In this document: positions 44,459-56,827 of the stretch, piece by piece
Layout: each line of letters starts with the position of its first letter
Numbering within the stretch: the first letter of the stretch is position 1
DNA from: Litoditis marina
Lineage: Eukaryota; Nematoda; Chromadorea; Rhabditida; Rhabditidae
Reading direction: 5' to 3'
Assembly: GCA_964036275.1 (NCBI GenBank)
Contig: OZ038438.1
Location: 1 to 64,000, forward strand
Length of the DNA stretch: 64,000 nucleotides
The notes under the pieces: generated by a model
What the model was told of the DNA's origin: nothing
The model's input: the letters and a program-made list of their open reading frames with translations, nothing else
Database searches by the model: none
Program-made: the position numbers and the translations under genes

Positions 44459-47114
44459 ATGAACATACTGTGGCTGGTTGTTGCGATTGTTGGCATCAAC
44501 GGTGAAGCCCACCTGGGGAACGATAGCCATATTCTGCTACTCAGCGAGGAACTGTCAGTCGAAGGTTCCGGGGAAAGTCTCGAAGAACAGTTCACCCCCG
44601 TCTACCAATTGCATTCCACCCTGAAACCGATTCCGCCCAGCATACCTCTCACATCTTTCTCCAATGATTTCATGGGGAAACAAAGTGGAAAGAAAATTAT
44701 AACTAAACGATCAGCCGACTACGTGAGTTTCTCCGTTCACTCTCGCTCTCACCGCTACCGCTCGCTTACTAGGATTCCAATCGGAATTGAATGTTATTCA
44801 GAAAAGTTCAAGAGATGTTTCAAAGTGAGTTCGAAACTACGCTCTTTCTTTGCTCTTTCATCCCGGTAGAGTCCAGGGAGATAGTGCGTTAAAGAAGAGA
44901 CTCAGTTCGGGATAACACTCGGAGTATCGAACGAAACAACAGTGTGATGACATTCCATTCACTTCTCATCGTGACTATTGCAGTACAACGGCATTGTCGA
45001 TTCTCGGTTCTACTTTCCGTTCGACGCACAACGTCCGTCGTTCCCTACCACGGCAGTGACTGGCTTGGGGAGACCGTTACAGAGAGGGTCCACCTTGCCG
45101 CGAACCGAATACGTTGCTCTCTGGTCAGTCCGTTCAGACATCACCTGAGGCCGTATGCATGAAACATCCCGGGCCGGGTTGGGATGCTATCCCGAGCTAT
45201 TTCCCGACCAATTCAGCTCGGGATATCATCCCAACCCGGCCCGGGACGTTTCATACGGCCTCTGTTCACGAAACAGAAACTTATCATTCAAAAACAATAG
45301 ACTTCCCTTTTTGTTCTAGATTAGAGTTATAGTTCACAGTACAAACCGTTTTAAACTTCGTAATGAAGAGCTTTGAGACAACAAAGGCCACCCTCACAAT
45401 TTTTCGATGGGCGCGGTCTAGTATGCTCATAAAATTGTCGAAATTTCACGGAACGTCGAGAACAAACTGAGCACCCGCCAATCGGTGTAGCCGTTTAGGT
45501 CTCCTCGCGGAGCGGCACCTCATTGGGGAACGGTCTACCTGGACGAAAATATGAAAATTGAGGGAACTTTCATTGAGGTATGATAACCAAGGATTATCAC
45601 AGAATAACAATCTGGAGTGTTGGTTCAGAAAGAATTGCAAAAAAGGGTTCGCCAGTCATACCACATTCCGTGGTTATGCTGAAAACAATATTGACAGTAG
45701 TGTGCTAACATGGAAGAGCTGACAGCTGGCTGAAAACACCAGTTGGAAATCCGCAACGGTCAATGAGAACTGATTCCAAACAGAACTCAATAAGCATTCC
45801 ATTGCAATGTTCAATAACCCACCAAGTCATATTCTCTCGTTTCAGTTGTTGATGGCGAATCGAAAATAATTAGTTTTTTTTCTTTAAAAAAAGTTGTTTT
45901 GAAAATTTTCAAAAACACACCGTATAATCACGGTCTTTCAAATGTTTTCTTATTCTGAGACTGAAATTAAGAGCAGTCGTATCATGAACCTAACTCAATC
46001 CGCTGGCAACTCAGTTCGATTACTGCAGTACGTGGGATCACAGGAAGGCAACAACTTCAAGTCAGTACTCTACCTTTCCTTCCAATCTTTCCTTTTCCAT
46101 ATTTCACTCTGACAATTTGAGAACAATTTGGCATTGTAGGTACATTTACAAAACATTCACAACACCTCGCGACTTCGTTCCATAAGTTGTTGTAGTGAAA
46201 GGGCACGCCATCTATACTTGAGAACGGTTGAACAACTGTGACGCAGGGATATGATCAGAATTCTTCGAATTGTTCTTGTACAAATAAACAGAGATAAAAA
46301 GCTGCCTGAACTATAGTTCGGAGTAGACTCATGACTTGTGGTTAGTTCAGGTTTGAATGGGTGTTGGCTCGGAACGTCGATCCTTCCACCGTTTTGACTC
46401 AGAGGCAGAGTGGATTGTGCAGCTCTCGAGTTGCGCCAGCCGTTTTTCAGGTAGAATGATAATAAAGTTTTTTTATTATTAGGATGAACCTAATAGTATT
46501 TTATCACCCTTCAATCTCGTTTTCGTTTCAATCCCAAGTCATCGATAGAGGAGAAAACAGTTTGGTCGATAACATGTTGTTCAACATCATCCCACGTTAT
46601 TATTTTGCTGGTTGACTACAACTATGTGAAACTTCAGGACGGTAACTACGAGTTTCTGGGCGAAGCCGACATTGACAAACGCATAATGACGTACATCCAT
46701 CAAGGCCATGTGAACATCGTGCAAAAGGTGAATCTTTGCCTCTTTCAAGTTAGTGGGATACGTATAGTTCACACCATTCCTACTGAGACTCCTACAGTAA
46801 CCTTACAAACTTTCCGAAGGCTGTTGTGAAGCTAGGAATGTAGTTCATGGAAAATTCTCTCGTATATTCACTCCACATGAGAAGAAGAATAAGGTTCAAA
46901 AATCCTCAACTTCTCCGATAAAAAGTGAGTGAACAAAACGGCTTGGAAGTTCCGAAATCCTACTGTAGGAGTCTCGGTAGGAATGAAAAGGACTATACGA
47001 TAGTAGAAAGTTAACATGGCGTGATCATCTCGGTACACCCCCCACTTTCAGGCACAATTCACGAATAACGTCTACCTGCTCACGAAAACGCGATGTAGAT
47101 GCAGTTGCGGGTAG
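44459..47114 (+). CDS. Secreted protein with signal peptide and dibasic processing site, family unknown
   Basis: Exons 44459-44722, 44984-45123, 45499-45577, 46029-46060, 46351-46450, 46638-46727 and 47052-47114 (TAG), all in phase, give about 255 residues. The N-terminus MNILWLVVAIVGINGEA is a typical signal peptide. A Ser/Pro/acidic propeptide-like stretch ends at KKIITKRSADY, a likely furin-type cut. The mature part has FYFPFDAQRP, APHWGTVYLDENMKIEGTF, FEWVLARNVD and ends in a Cys cluster (TRCRCSCG). A good donor (GG|GTAGGG) overlaps the stop, so the protein could continue, for example into a Cys-containing stretch at about 48760-48830, but phase is not resolved there. I do not recognise the family; a secreted ligand is one guess. 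Confidence 0.7.
45147..45262. mobile_element. GC-rich 116-bp hairpin MITE
   Basis: Arms GAGGCCGTATG..GAAAC.TCCCGGGCCGGGTTGGGATG.TATCCCGAGCT and inverse, with a ~12-bp loop. It starts 24 bp after the 45123 donor of the secreted-protein gene and is far more GC-rich than its surroundings. Confidence 0.8.
46763..46997. mobile_element. ATTCCTACTGAGACTCCTACAGTA MITE, copy 2
   Basis: TATAGTTC...CATTCCTACTGAGACTCCTACAGTA to the inverse TACTGTAGGAGTCTCGGTAGG...GGACTATA; about 90% similar to 34305-34539. In the last intron of the secreted-protein gene. Confidence 0.85.
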
Positions 47115-47433
47115 GGAGCAGCTGATTGTTCTGCTAGGCAGGCGTTCGAAGTTTGTCCACAACTTATCTGAGTGGGTGACGATTGAGCTTGAACACATTC
47201 AGCAGATGTCTCCTACTAAAAACTGTAAGGATTGTTTTCCTCCAAAATTTCTACCAGCATAGTTCATTTATGTAAACTATCGATTGTAATACTTTGAACC
47301 TTCTGTTGATATTCGAACTTGAGTAATAGGTTGTAGCTCTATCCATTTGAGCATGAACGTCACCCACAACTTTCCTTCTGTGTCTGTGTGCCATTCATCT
47401 AGGCCCTCAGGGCCGCGATGTGGGCAAAATGTA

Positions 47434-48052
47434 ACACTGTACTAGGGTTGTTAAAGCCAAACTCGAATTTCGAAAAAACTCGAAATAACTCGAAATTTCG
47501 AGTTTCGAGTTCGACTCGAAACTCGAAAAACTCGAAATCTCCAAAACTCGAGTAACTCGAAACTCGAAAAACTCGGTTTTTCTCCAAACTCGAAAAACTC
47601 GAAACTCGAAAAACTCGAAATTTTTGAAACTCGAAAAGTTCGAGTTTTCGAGTTTCGAGTTTGGCCTCGTCCCAAGTCAGAAATATTGGACGAATGAGCG
47701 TTTCACAGCACTTTTTTTGCTATTTCAAACATAAAATGCTTCTTTTTTCACGATTCTCGCATAATCACGAGAAAAAAATCGAATTTCTTGAAAAATTCTT
47801 ATTCGTTCAGCTCGATAAAATCCTAAAACTTAACGACCAAACTCGAAACTCGAAAATCGAGTTTTTCGAGTTCAACTCGAAACTCGAAAACTCGGTTTTT
47901 TTTGAAACGCTGAAAACTCGAACTCGAAAAACTCGAAATTCCCAAAACTCGATTAACTCGAAACTCGAAAAACTCGTTTTTTCCCAAAACTCGAAAAACT
48001 CGAAACTCGAAAACTCGAAATTTCAAACTCGATTAACAACCCTACACTGTAC
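47434..48052. mobile_element. 601-bp CTCGAAA-array element with 9-bp target duplication
   Basis: The direct repeat ACACTGTAC (47434-47442, 48044-48052) encloses termini AGGGTTGTTAA / TTAACAACCCT and two large arrays of CTCGAAA(AA) in both orientations separated by about 180 bp of unique DNA. Arrays explain the frames rich in Ser-Phe-Glu. No transposase. Family members: 6923-7037 and 56981-57052. Confidence 0.88.
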
Positions 48053-48849
48053 ATATCATTTTACAACTAAAAATTGTAATCGATGTTTTTCATCGATAGT
48101 TTGTTGTTCTAATAACTTTATGCTTGTATTATCATTATTAATATTGAGACCCGTTTGACACTGAATGATGAATGATATGCTAATCATAATGAAGAGGCGC
48201 GGGGGAACTTTCGTTTGCTCGCCCATTCTATCTTGCAGCTGCATTTCACGGTTACCATTAATGTTGTGTTGTGTTCGAAAACGAAACGCACACGCGACCA
48301 AATGAGTGCCCTGTAGCGTTCGACTATTTAATCTGGCGATGATTCTTGTCCCTGTGAGGCACTTATTTTGTTGTTGTTTCGCCTTCTATATCTACACTGT
48401 TACAAACTTGGAAACTGCGAAAAAACAGCCTTATCCTCGGTCAAAAAGCAGAAAAGTGTTTGTGATATTATGTTGTTGTTCGTTGAATTCTGTGATACAC
48501 TACTGTGATACATTTTCCATGCCACTCTACTTCTCTTGAAATAAATATTTTCCTCATAAACACAATTTTTCCAGATATAACAGGAAAATTTCATCGAATA
48601 TAAGCTGAACACGATTCTTGACCAAATAGAGGCAAATATTTGCCATGAAATCTAGTCGCTAAGGGCTGAGAAGCCATTTTTGATGCGATACGGTCCAAAA
48701 AAGTTGAACAACAGGTATATTCTTTCTGAATTGTTTTTTAATGCTCACCGCTACCTTAGACTGCCCGTGCGACGGCTATGTTTCAATGGAATGGATCAGT
48801 CCGTGCAGTTATCGCCCATCATAACAATGACATATTGAGGTTCTCTCAA

Positions 48850-51800
48850 TTAGAGCGGCCCTTGTCAGATGGTTCACGAGTCCTCATCGAAGTCCTATAT
48901 GGCGTAGTTGTATGTAAAACGGAAACGTTGGTTAGATGTGTTCACCCTTTCATTCTTGCCAAATGAGAATGGACGTTCCAAAAAACAGCTTCAAAAATAG
49001 AGAATGGAGGTATAGTACCTTTCATTCCTACTGAGACTCCTACAGTAACATCTTTGTGTATAACATCACGTTAATGTGGAAATAAAAGTTAGCGCGTTGC
49101 TCTTTTGAAATTTCCTATTCCCAAAACGATTTTGGATGTTTTTAAACAGTTACAAAGTTGGCATAGAATGCAGTGGTTCAACATTTTCAAAGGGTACTGT
49201 AAGAGTAGTCTCAGTAGGAATTATGTACACTATACTACCGAAGATGTAATCGTAAACAGGATGTCGGATATAAGTTTATGATAATGATTTTTTTGCATGA
49301 ATTCGAAAAAAGGAGTTTCGTTCGTGTAATTTGTTCGAGTAGTATGGGTCGGGCCATCTGTTTTCAACTCTTCTTTGATAATATGACTATTCAAAAGTAC
49401 TCGTTCGTCCTCCATCTCTCGGAAAACGTATAGAATCGCGAATTATGAGCAGCGACAAAAGTGTACGTGTTTTCATGAATGTTGACAAGAATAAAGTTTG
49501 AAATACCCAGTTGGTTGTTTATTTCAAATCATTTCCTGCTAGAATAACACTCCCTGATTGATTGAGAGTGTTTTTTCTTTGGAAACTCATAGCGAAGTGC
49601 AACGTAAACTGTTTGTAAATGGCGCAATGGGCCATTATCGATCGCCAGTATGTGGGTTAGACAATATACGACATTCCACCCTCGCACTTTAGCTGCGATT
49701 CCACAAAAGTATACTTTACCGTATGCAAACATTAATAGCTCCCTATTTCCAAAGCTTCATTATTATTTGTTGAATCTTACTTTGAATGTTTTCAGAATGT
49801 TCTACTTGCATGGAAGAAATACACTTCATTTTGTTATTGGTCATTATGATCTTTCATGTCTGATGTGTTCTCTCACACATTAATAAGGAACATTCCCCTA
49901 AACCCCGGCGTTTGTCCATCAAACTCCAAATAAGACTAGCAATGCGTTATTTACATTTCCCTCAACTTCTATCTGACCGTCTGTTACTCTCACAACTCTC
50001 ATCTCTACAGTTGGTGCAGAAAATGAGCACGATCATCTTATCTACTCATTAGCATAAATGATATATTCAATTTGCGTGATCACCTAACGAATTGATCACT
50101 GTATAGTGTCAGTGTTTGGCTTTCTCAATTCCACATAGGCGTCTTTAGTATATTAAATATTGGTGCGCACGACAAAGTAAAACATTTTGTTCGAATACCC
50201 AGTTAGTGAATCTATTGACAAACTTCCACTTTACCTCGAAGCGGGTCGTACCTTTTTATTTTTGAGTGCGTGGTATAATAAAATATTAAAGTATACATTG
50301 TGATTACTGCGAAATAACCATCAATACGCCAATACGTAAGACTAATGTTTGTTTTACGATGTATAAGCATCTTGATAGTTATTGAGCAGTAATTATAATA
50401 GTTTATTGGAAGAGAGAGAGAGAGGGGGGGGGGGGTTGAACAATCATTCGTTGTGTACTCATGTGAAGCAACTTACCGCGCCCGAATTGTTGTCTATTTT
50501 TATTTGTCGCGTGTTTATTTGGCCACTTATGTTAATCTGAGCATCGATCGTCTATCGCACCAGTTCAAACAATGCGCCCTTTCCCGGTTTTCAATCGCAT
50601 TTCTCCTAAACATTGCCAAGTTCTCATTTTTGAGTCGGGTCTTAGTCTCGTTGGAGACTCCATTTTGCATATAGCCTGAAACATTTCAACTGATATTTAC
50701 TGATTACAATATGAACTCAGAAAAGTACACATCTCCAACGTCAATTATAACTGGTAATTTATGTTTCACAGTTATGTTATCCCTTACCATCTCACACGAG
50801 TTTCAGATGTCTGCTCTCTGTTGATAGTAGAGAGCATAGTATTGATAGTATTAAAACATGTAGGTCTCCAGTCCATTTGAAAACAATGTAGAACTTCTTT
50901 GTCTATTCTACAGCAAAGTGCTATTTCGAAAATATAGCCCTTTATATTGTCCGATTTACTATTTGAATGATTTGTCTATTTAGTCAAATGGAAGAGCGCA
51001 ACACATTTTTGTAAGCCATGTCATGTGAAGTTTGTTGGGTCTTATTTCTACGATTAACTAGCATGTTTCGCATCAACTTTTCGGAGAACGTAGAAAGATG
51101 TCTTGCCATTCCCCCTAGAACGGATACTGTTCATATGTGACTGTGGGTCGTGTTCCATTGTTTTTACCAGTATTTGTGGTGGTGGCGCAGCCTGCAGTGT
51201 CCGACGCCTCTCGAGTGGCGCCGCATCTCTTTCATAGCCTTCCACCTCCTCTAAGCTCCGTAAACATTTTGTTATACCAGCTCGCAGACTGAACCTGTGG
51301 CCATCGTATCTCATTGGTAGGCAAACTTATCAAGCTGAAATTGCCTTACTGAAACCGAAAATGTATTCATGAGATGTGTACTTTTCATACGCACGAATAT
51401 GTGTGAACAACAACGTTTCATCGTGCCGCTCCATCGCTTGTTTATCGTAATATGTGATTACTCTGTCGATTTTCATAGAGCGTCCTCTAGCAATAGTAGT
51501 AGCTTTTGGGATGCAACTGTTTTCATTGCGAAAATATTAAGAACCATCAATGTTCATTTTGAAACTGAACTGTTTTAGCAGTATTTTGTGTCACATCGTT
51601 CATCCAAAAGTGTGGGTTACAACTCAGAACTTTTCTCGATAAAAGCTCGTTTTCTTGAAATGTTGGAAATGTGGGGAAAAGACGAAAAACTGAAACGGTA
51701 ACAGTTGTGGCTCTCTGACAAGAAAACGTGAAAACCCTCTCATTTATTCATGCATTTTCCTCGAAAGCTGGTCAGTTCGCCAGTCGCTTTACTTATCTTG

Positions 51801-51885
51801 CTATCAACCATGCTTCGTTCTCCAACTAGTGTTGCTATTGCCATATCCGATTATTTAGTGATATAAGTGAGTCGGACTGTTTCAG
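48850..51885. other. Intergenic with one MITE and weak frames
   Basis: 49011-49234 is copy 3 of the ATTCCTACTGAGACTCC MITE. A minus-strand frame 51314-51054 (86 codons, MRYDGHRFSLRAGITKCL...) has coding-like composition but no splice or family support. A G10 run is at about 50425-50434. Otherwise I see nothing. Confidence 0.45.
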
Positions 51886-54800
51886 GGGAAGTCAATGCTG
51901 TGATGAGCATCCCGCTGGTCTGTGCTGATTGCGGAAAGACCGTTCGCAACCCGGTGACGTCAGCTGCCAACTCCACCCCTGACGGTTCTCCACAGGAAGG
52001 TTCCGTCGAGTTCTGGTGGTGCCGCGACTGTCTACAAGGAGTTTGCAAGTACGGTTCACAAATCAACTCTGTTTTCTCAATTCTGTCATAGTCGTGTCAC
52101 GCACGCAGTTAAACAGACGACAAATACGTTGACTGCTACAAACTTCATCGTAACATGTTATACGATTGTGATGACATTATGTAGCACGATGTCCAATAAA
52201 TAGCATTGAAAATTAGAAAAGCGAGAGGTACACAAAATCTAGCATAGAAATCTATTTTAGCCGGTAGATATTCGGGTTTGGTGAAATAACGTCGTATTCT
52301 GTCCCGTAGAGTCGGCTGTCTGTTCGTATACTGAAATTGTAGTAGTCGAAACCCGAAAGTCACTAATACGTGGGAAATTCGTCCATGAACCGGCTATTTC
52401 TCTTTTGCCTTGCTCTTTCCCCAGCCATGTAGTTGAGCCGTTAGTTTATATTACACTCGTCGTAGATACATTATTGAAGATATTCGAATTGTTAATGTCA
52501 TAATACTGTTGAACAGCTGAGTTTTGTAATACCTTTTCCCATTATACTCCAGTTAAATCGATATAGTGATGTTTGAAAGAATTTATTAACGTACGTTTTA
52601 TACTCAGAAGATTTTCGTTAGCCGATCATACAACATTTTTTCACTGACGATTTAAAGTTATCCGAAATTGTCACAATTTCTCACGAGACCAACCATTTGC
52701 TGAACTAACTTCGTTAAAACACGTTTGAAGTGAATGCGTGCGCCTTTCTTATTAAATGAAACTGATCGAAAGTTTTGCGTGCTAGTTTACCAGTTGTGCA
52801 CTTACTCTGTGGCACGTGCAGGGCGGCTGGTAGATCTCCGTGTCTACCATATCCAGTTTCTGTCTTCTCTTCCGCTCTCTCACGTTTGCTCGCTGTCTCG
52901 CTCGCTCTGTCTGTCTGCTGCTGTCTTGATATGATACGAACGCGTACTCGAGCAGGGCTCCGAACACGAATGTTTGACATGCTAAACTTAAGTGTTTAAC
53001 ACCAGTCTTCCGCTAGCCAGTCAGTGTGATTTCGCCTTGCGTTGAAGACTATTCTGTACTTGATCTAAACGAATGTACACTGAGAGCCTCAAGAGATGTG
53101 CATCTCTTTTTGATTGTGAATTATTATTTGGTCAAAAGGAGAGATTATTCTTTGCGAAAGAGTACCATTATTGATGAAAGAGAGACGAACCTCCGAGCCA
53201 TACATCTACCACTTTCACGTAGCTCACGGGGGGCAATTTGGCGTTTATAGCGGATTGCTGTAATGAGAAACCAATCATAAACCACAACTAGATCACATTT
53301 GTTCAAACCAGTTATGATTCTTGCCAACTGCAAAAACAAACTGAATTTTGTAATCAAGAGCCACGAAAAAACGGAATAGCGAACTTGTTTTTAATTTCGA
53401 AAGCCTAGACGATAAATAGCGTACCATAGTTGTCATGGTTAGAAGGGTAGTTACCCCGAGAGCAACTCTTCCGGCTGTTGAATGCATATCGATCCAAAAA
53501 GAGACCCAGGACACTATGACTATCATGGTGGTGGGGGCATACAACTGTACGAAGTAGTAACTGCAACGAAACGACCGAGTATGAATCTTTAGGTTCTTGG
53601 AATTTTAGGTTCTTGGAAATACACTACAAGAATTAGATTCAAGTTGTTTTCGTTCTGTTGATAAAACTGCACAGTGAGAATGTGAAGAGGTGTCAGACTG
53701 TCAGTACAAGTGGAAGTACCTGAACTGTCTCTGTAGAATGAGTTCCATTCGAAGACACGCGTAGGACCCTTAAAACAGAGGATAGCACGGGAGGATTTCC
53801 AAGTGGTAAAGACTAGTCGATGTTAGTTCTCACCTGTGTTCGTATGGCTTGTACAGTCAGAGTTTGTCGAGATGTTTTTCAGTTGGAAATTGGGTAGATC
53901 ACTTCCGACTCCCGGTTTTAATTGAACTGGTGAGCCAGAGGAGTCCCATTCGTATGTTACATCCTGTAGTAAGATAATACTCTGAAGTTGAAAACCGAGA
54001 TGTTTACCAAGGTTCGCCGAAAACCCAAGTTGTAAATCAAGGTTCAGACAGTTAACCGAGAGCTTGGTGCACAATTGTGCACCAATCTTCGAGTTTACAA
54101 CTTGATATCAACTAGTGACCAATTTGGTGAGGCGAACCTTGGTGAACTACTCGGTTTTTAACTTCTGAGTAGTAGGCCTCTTCAGGCAGATAAGTGGTTA
54201 AAGTATCATAGACACCTATCAGATAGAAGGCAAATGACAAACACTCGGAAACATACAACCACTCTCGTACCCTCATAGCTCAATTCTATCATCGAAAACA
54301 GCTGGAGATGACTAGATAAGTGAAGAAATACTCCAATGAAGTTGTTGTGTATCTTAATCACTATATTATTTACTGTCATTCTGGACAATTATTGACCTGT
54401 CTTGAACGAACATTTTGCTTTAACACTATGTTTTTTCTGATGCAGAGATAGATACCTTCATTGTATGTGCGTAGCTGACCAAGTCGAAGTTGCAGTTTTG
54501 CAAGTCAAGTGGATATAATTGAAGTTGCATATGACAGGAGCTGGTGATGCTGATCCGGCTACTGTATAGGATCTGTAAAACAAACTGTCGGTAGTAAAAG
54601 TTCCATTAGTTTTCCAGAAGTTAGTTTTTCCGCTCAATATGTTGTTTCTAAAGTTATTCACTGGACTTTCAGAAACGAAGAGTTTAAGAGTTTATTATTT
54701 GCTGTCCTTCAGCCGTTCCGCATCAGTTACGTATTTTGTGGCGTCATTTGAATTTCTTTCTATTGAGCATCAAATGATGTTAGTTTGTGGAGTATATTTC

Positions 54801-56770
54801 CCCGAATATGCTTGTTTTCGGTCTTTTTATGATAGAGGATAAGTTCTCAATCTCAATTCTGGCCGCTACCTTTCCGTCCGGGTGAATCCGAAGAAACATG
54901 TTCTCAGTGTCGATCAAATGTCGATGAGCTGCTTTTTCGGTCTGAAAATATTCTCTGATTGTTTTCAACATGGGTCAGTCGGAATTGCAACATACACATG
55001 AACAGACTAACCGGGAAAAACGTGTCCGGAATCCATAGATTGTTTTTGATGTGCGGCACCGTGAGGAACTTGGGAGCATTCGAGTATCCGAGGTGTTTGT
55101 AGGCCAAACGAGAATCTGTCCATTGCTCGCGAAATGTCAACTGCATACTGTACTCCTGCATGACCACTAATCAGTTCACGTCAAACTTTGAAACCTTCTA
55201 CAGAAGATACGTCTGAATATTTCACTTAGAGCAGTAAACTGAGAACAATTATATTTAATGTAATGAAAACAGGAACTTTCGCAAATTTGTTTGATGATGT
55301 TTCAGGTCTTTTAGACGTGCATGAGTCTTGTTCACTACTGAAGCCAGTGTTTTTACCTCTGTCATTCTGTCTGACTGTTATTGATTTGCACTGTTATCTT
55401 ACGTATCTCGAGTTGTTAGTCTCCATCGTAACCTACTCGCTCGAAACTCCAAAACTAGTCCGTTGCTATTCAATTTGAGAGTGAATCTCACCATATTAAC
55501 AACGTCGATCTTGGATAGCATCCGTATCATTATGTTGACTTCAATGACCACTGGTCCTGCCAGATCTGACGAGATGGAAAGAGTTAGAGCTGGTTAGATC
55601 CCTTCATATTAGGTGATATGGACCGCTAGGACACTGGTTGTCTATTACAAAGTCTAACTGCTGAAAGCGAGACACCATCAAATCTATTTGTTCTTTTGTG
55701 AAATCTTGTTTTTGGTTTCACTGTCTATAATCATCTTGATTTTGATCGCGTAATGAAATAGCACGTGGAACTAGCAACGTTTTTATTGGAAATCTGCAGG
55801 CATTGGAATGATTGTGAATTTTACCAAACTACAATTTCGGAAGAAGTATGTTGGCTGTCACCTGTGGTGTTGGTGGGGGGAGGGCGGACCCGCATGTCAT
55901 AGTTGGTGAGCAGGCGGTTGAGAATCTCCTGCTCCTCGGTTCCACCCGAGTGCCGAGTTGTCGCCAACACCACGCTGCACACGAGAACCACGGACACACA
56001 AAGCCAGTTTCCTACTCTCATTCTGCCATTTATACTGAAATCGGTCGTTTTTCAGATTGAATAATGATGCACACATGTACATATTTATAGATATTTCAAT
56101 AATTGTGCGAAGTCTTTTTCTTTCAGATCTCTAGTTTCAAATGAAAATTCAACCGAAACACGTAAAAAGCTCCTTTCCGCGAACAAAAATGTGCCTAAAT
56201 AACTTTTTGTCCTGAATATCAGGTTTCGAGTTGTTTGCAGCAATTCAGGAGATCTCTACCCATTTGCACAAGCATTTCGTTTATTTTCCTCTCAAAACGC
56301 TTTGTTGAACACAAAGAAAGGAAATTGAATTTACGCGAAGAAAGATTTTAACTCGGGATACAAAATTTGTGAAAGCAAAATGAATAAAAGATATAAGTTC
56401 AGAGTTTCAGAAAACGATGAATGTTTTGGGAATGTTGAAACAAAGATGAAGTGTAAGTGAGACAGTTTGAAGCAGCCCAGCCGATTCAAAAGTGTTGGCA
56501 GAGCACTCGAGGTATCAAAGCGGGTTGTATCGCTCTCCTGTTGACATAGCCAGCTTTTCATAATAATTGTAGTAATGATTTATAAATAAGAGAAAGCGGT
56601 CTGAGAATAAGTGATTTGTAGAACTACGCTCATGTTACACTACCACTAATTCAGCTGATAGCAGTAGAGAACCAGTTCGAAGTTTTAAAAGACCTTTATC
56701 AGACCGAGGTATGCACATAGAAAACGGAGAGAGAGAAAGAGGGGGAGAGTGAGAGAGAGGGGGAGAGTGT

Positions 56771-56827
<57 letters not shown>

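Noticed and set aside
47399..48158. Frames rich in Ser-Phe-Glu or Lys-Leu-Glu around 47.4-48.1 kb
   Set aside because: They are translations of the CTCGAAA arrays in the 601-bp element.
53440..53500. Unusual AGR instead of PAR at the pore entry of the chloride channel
   Set aside because: A TAGRV sequence at this place is, to my knowledge, normal for the GLC-2/GluCl-beta group, so it is an identifying feature and not a novelty.
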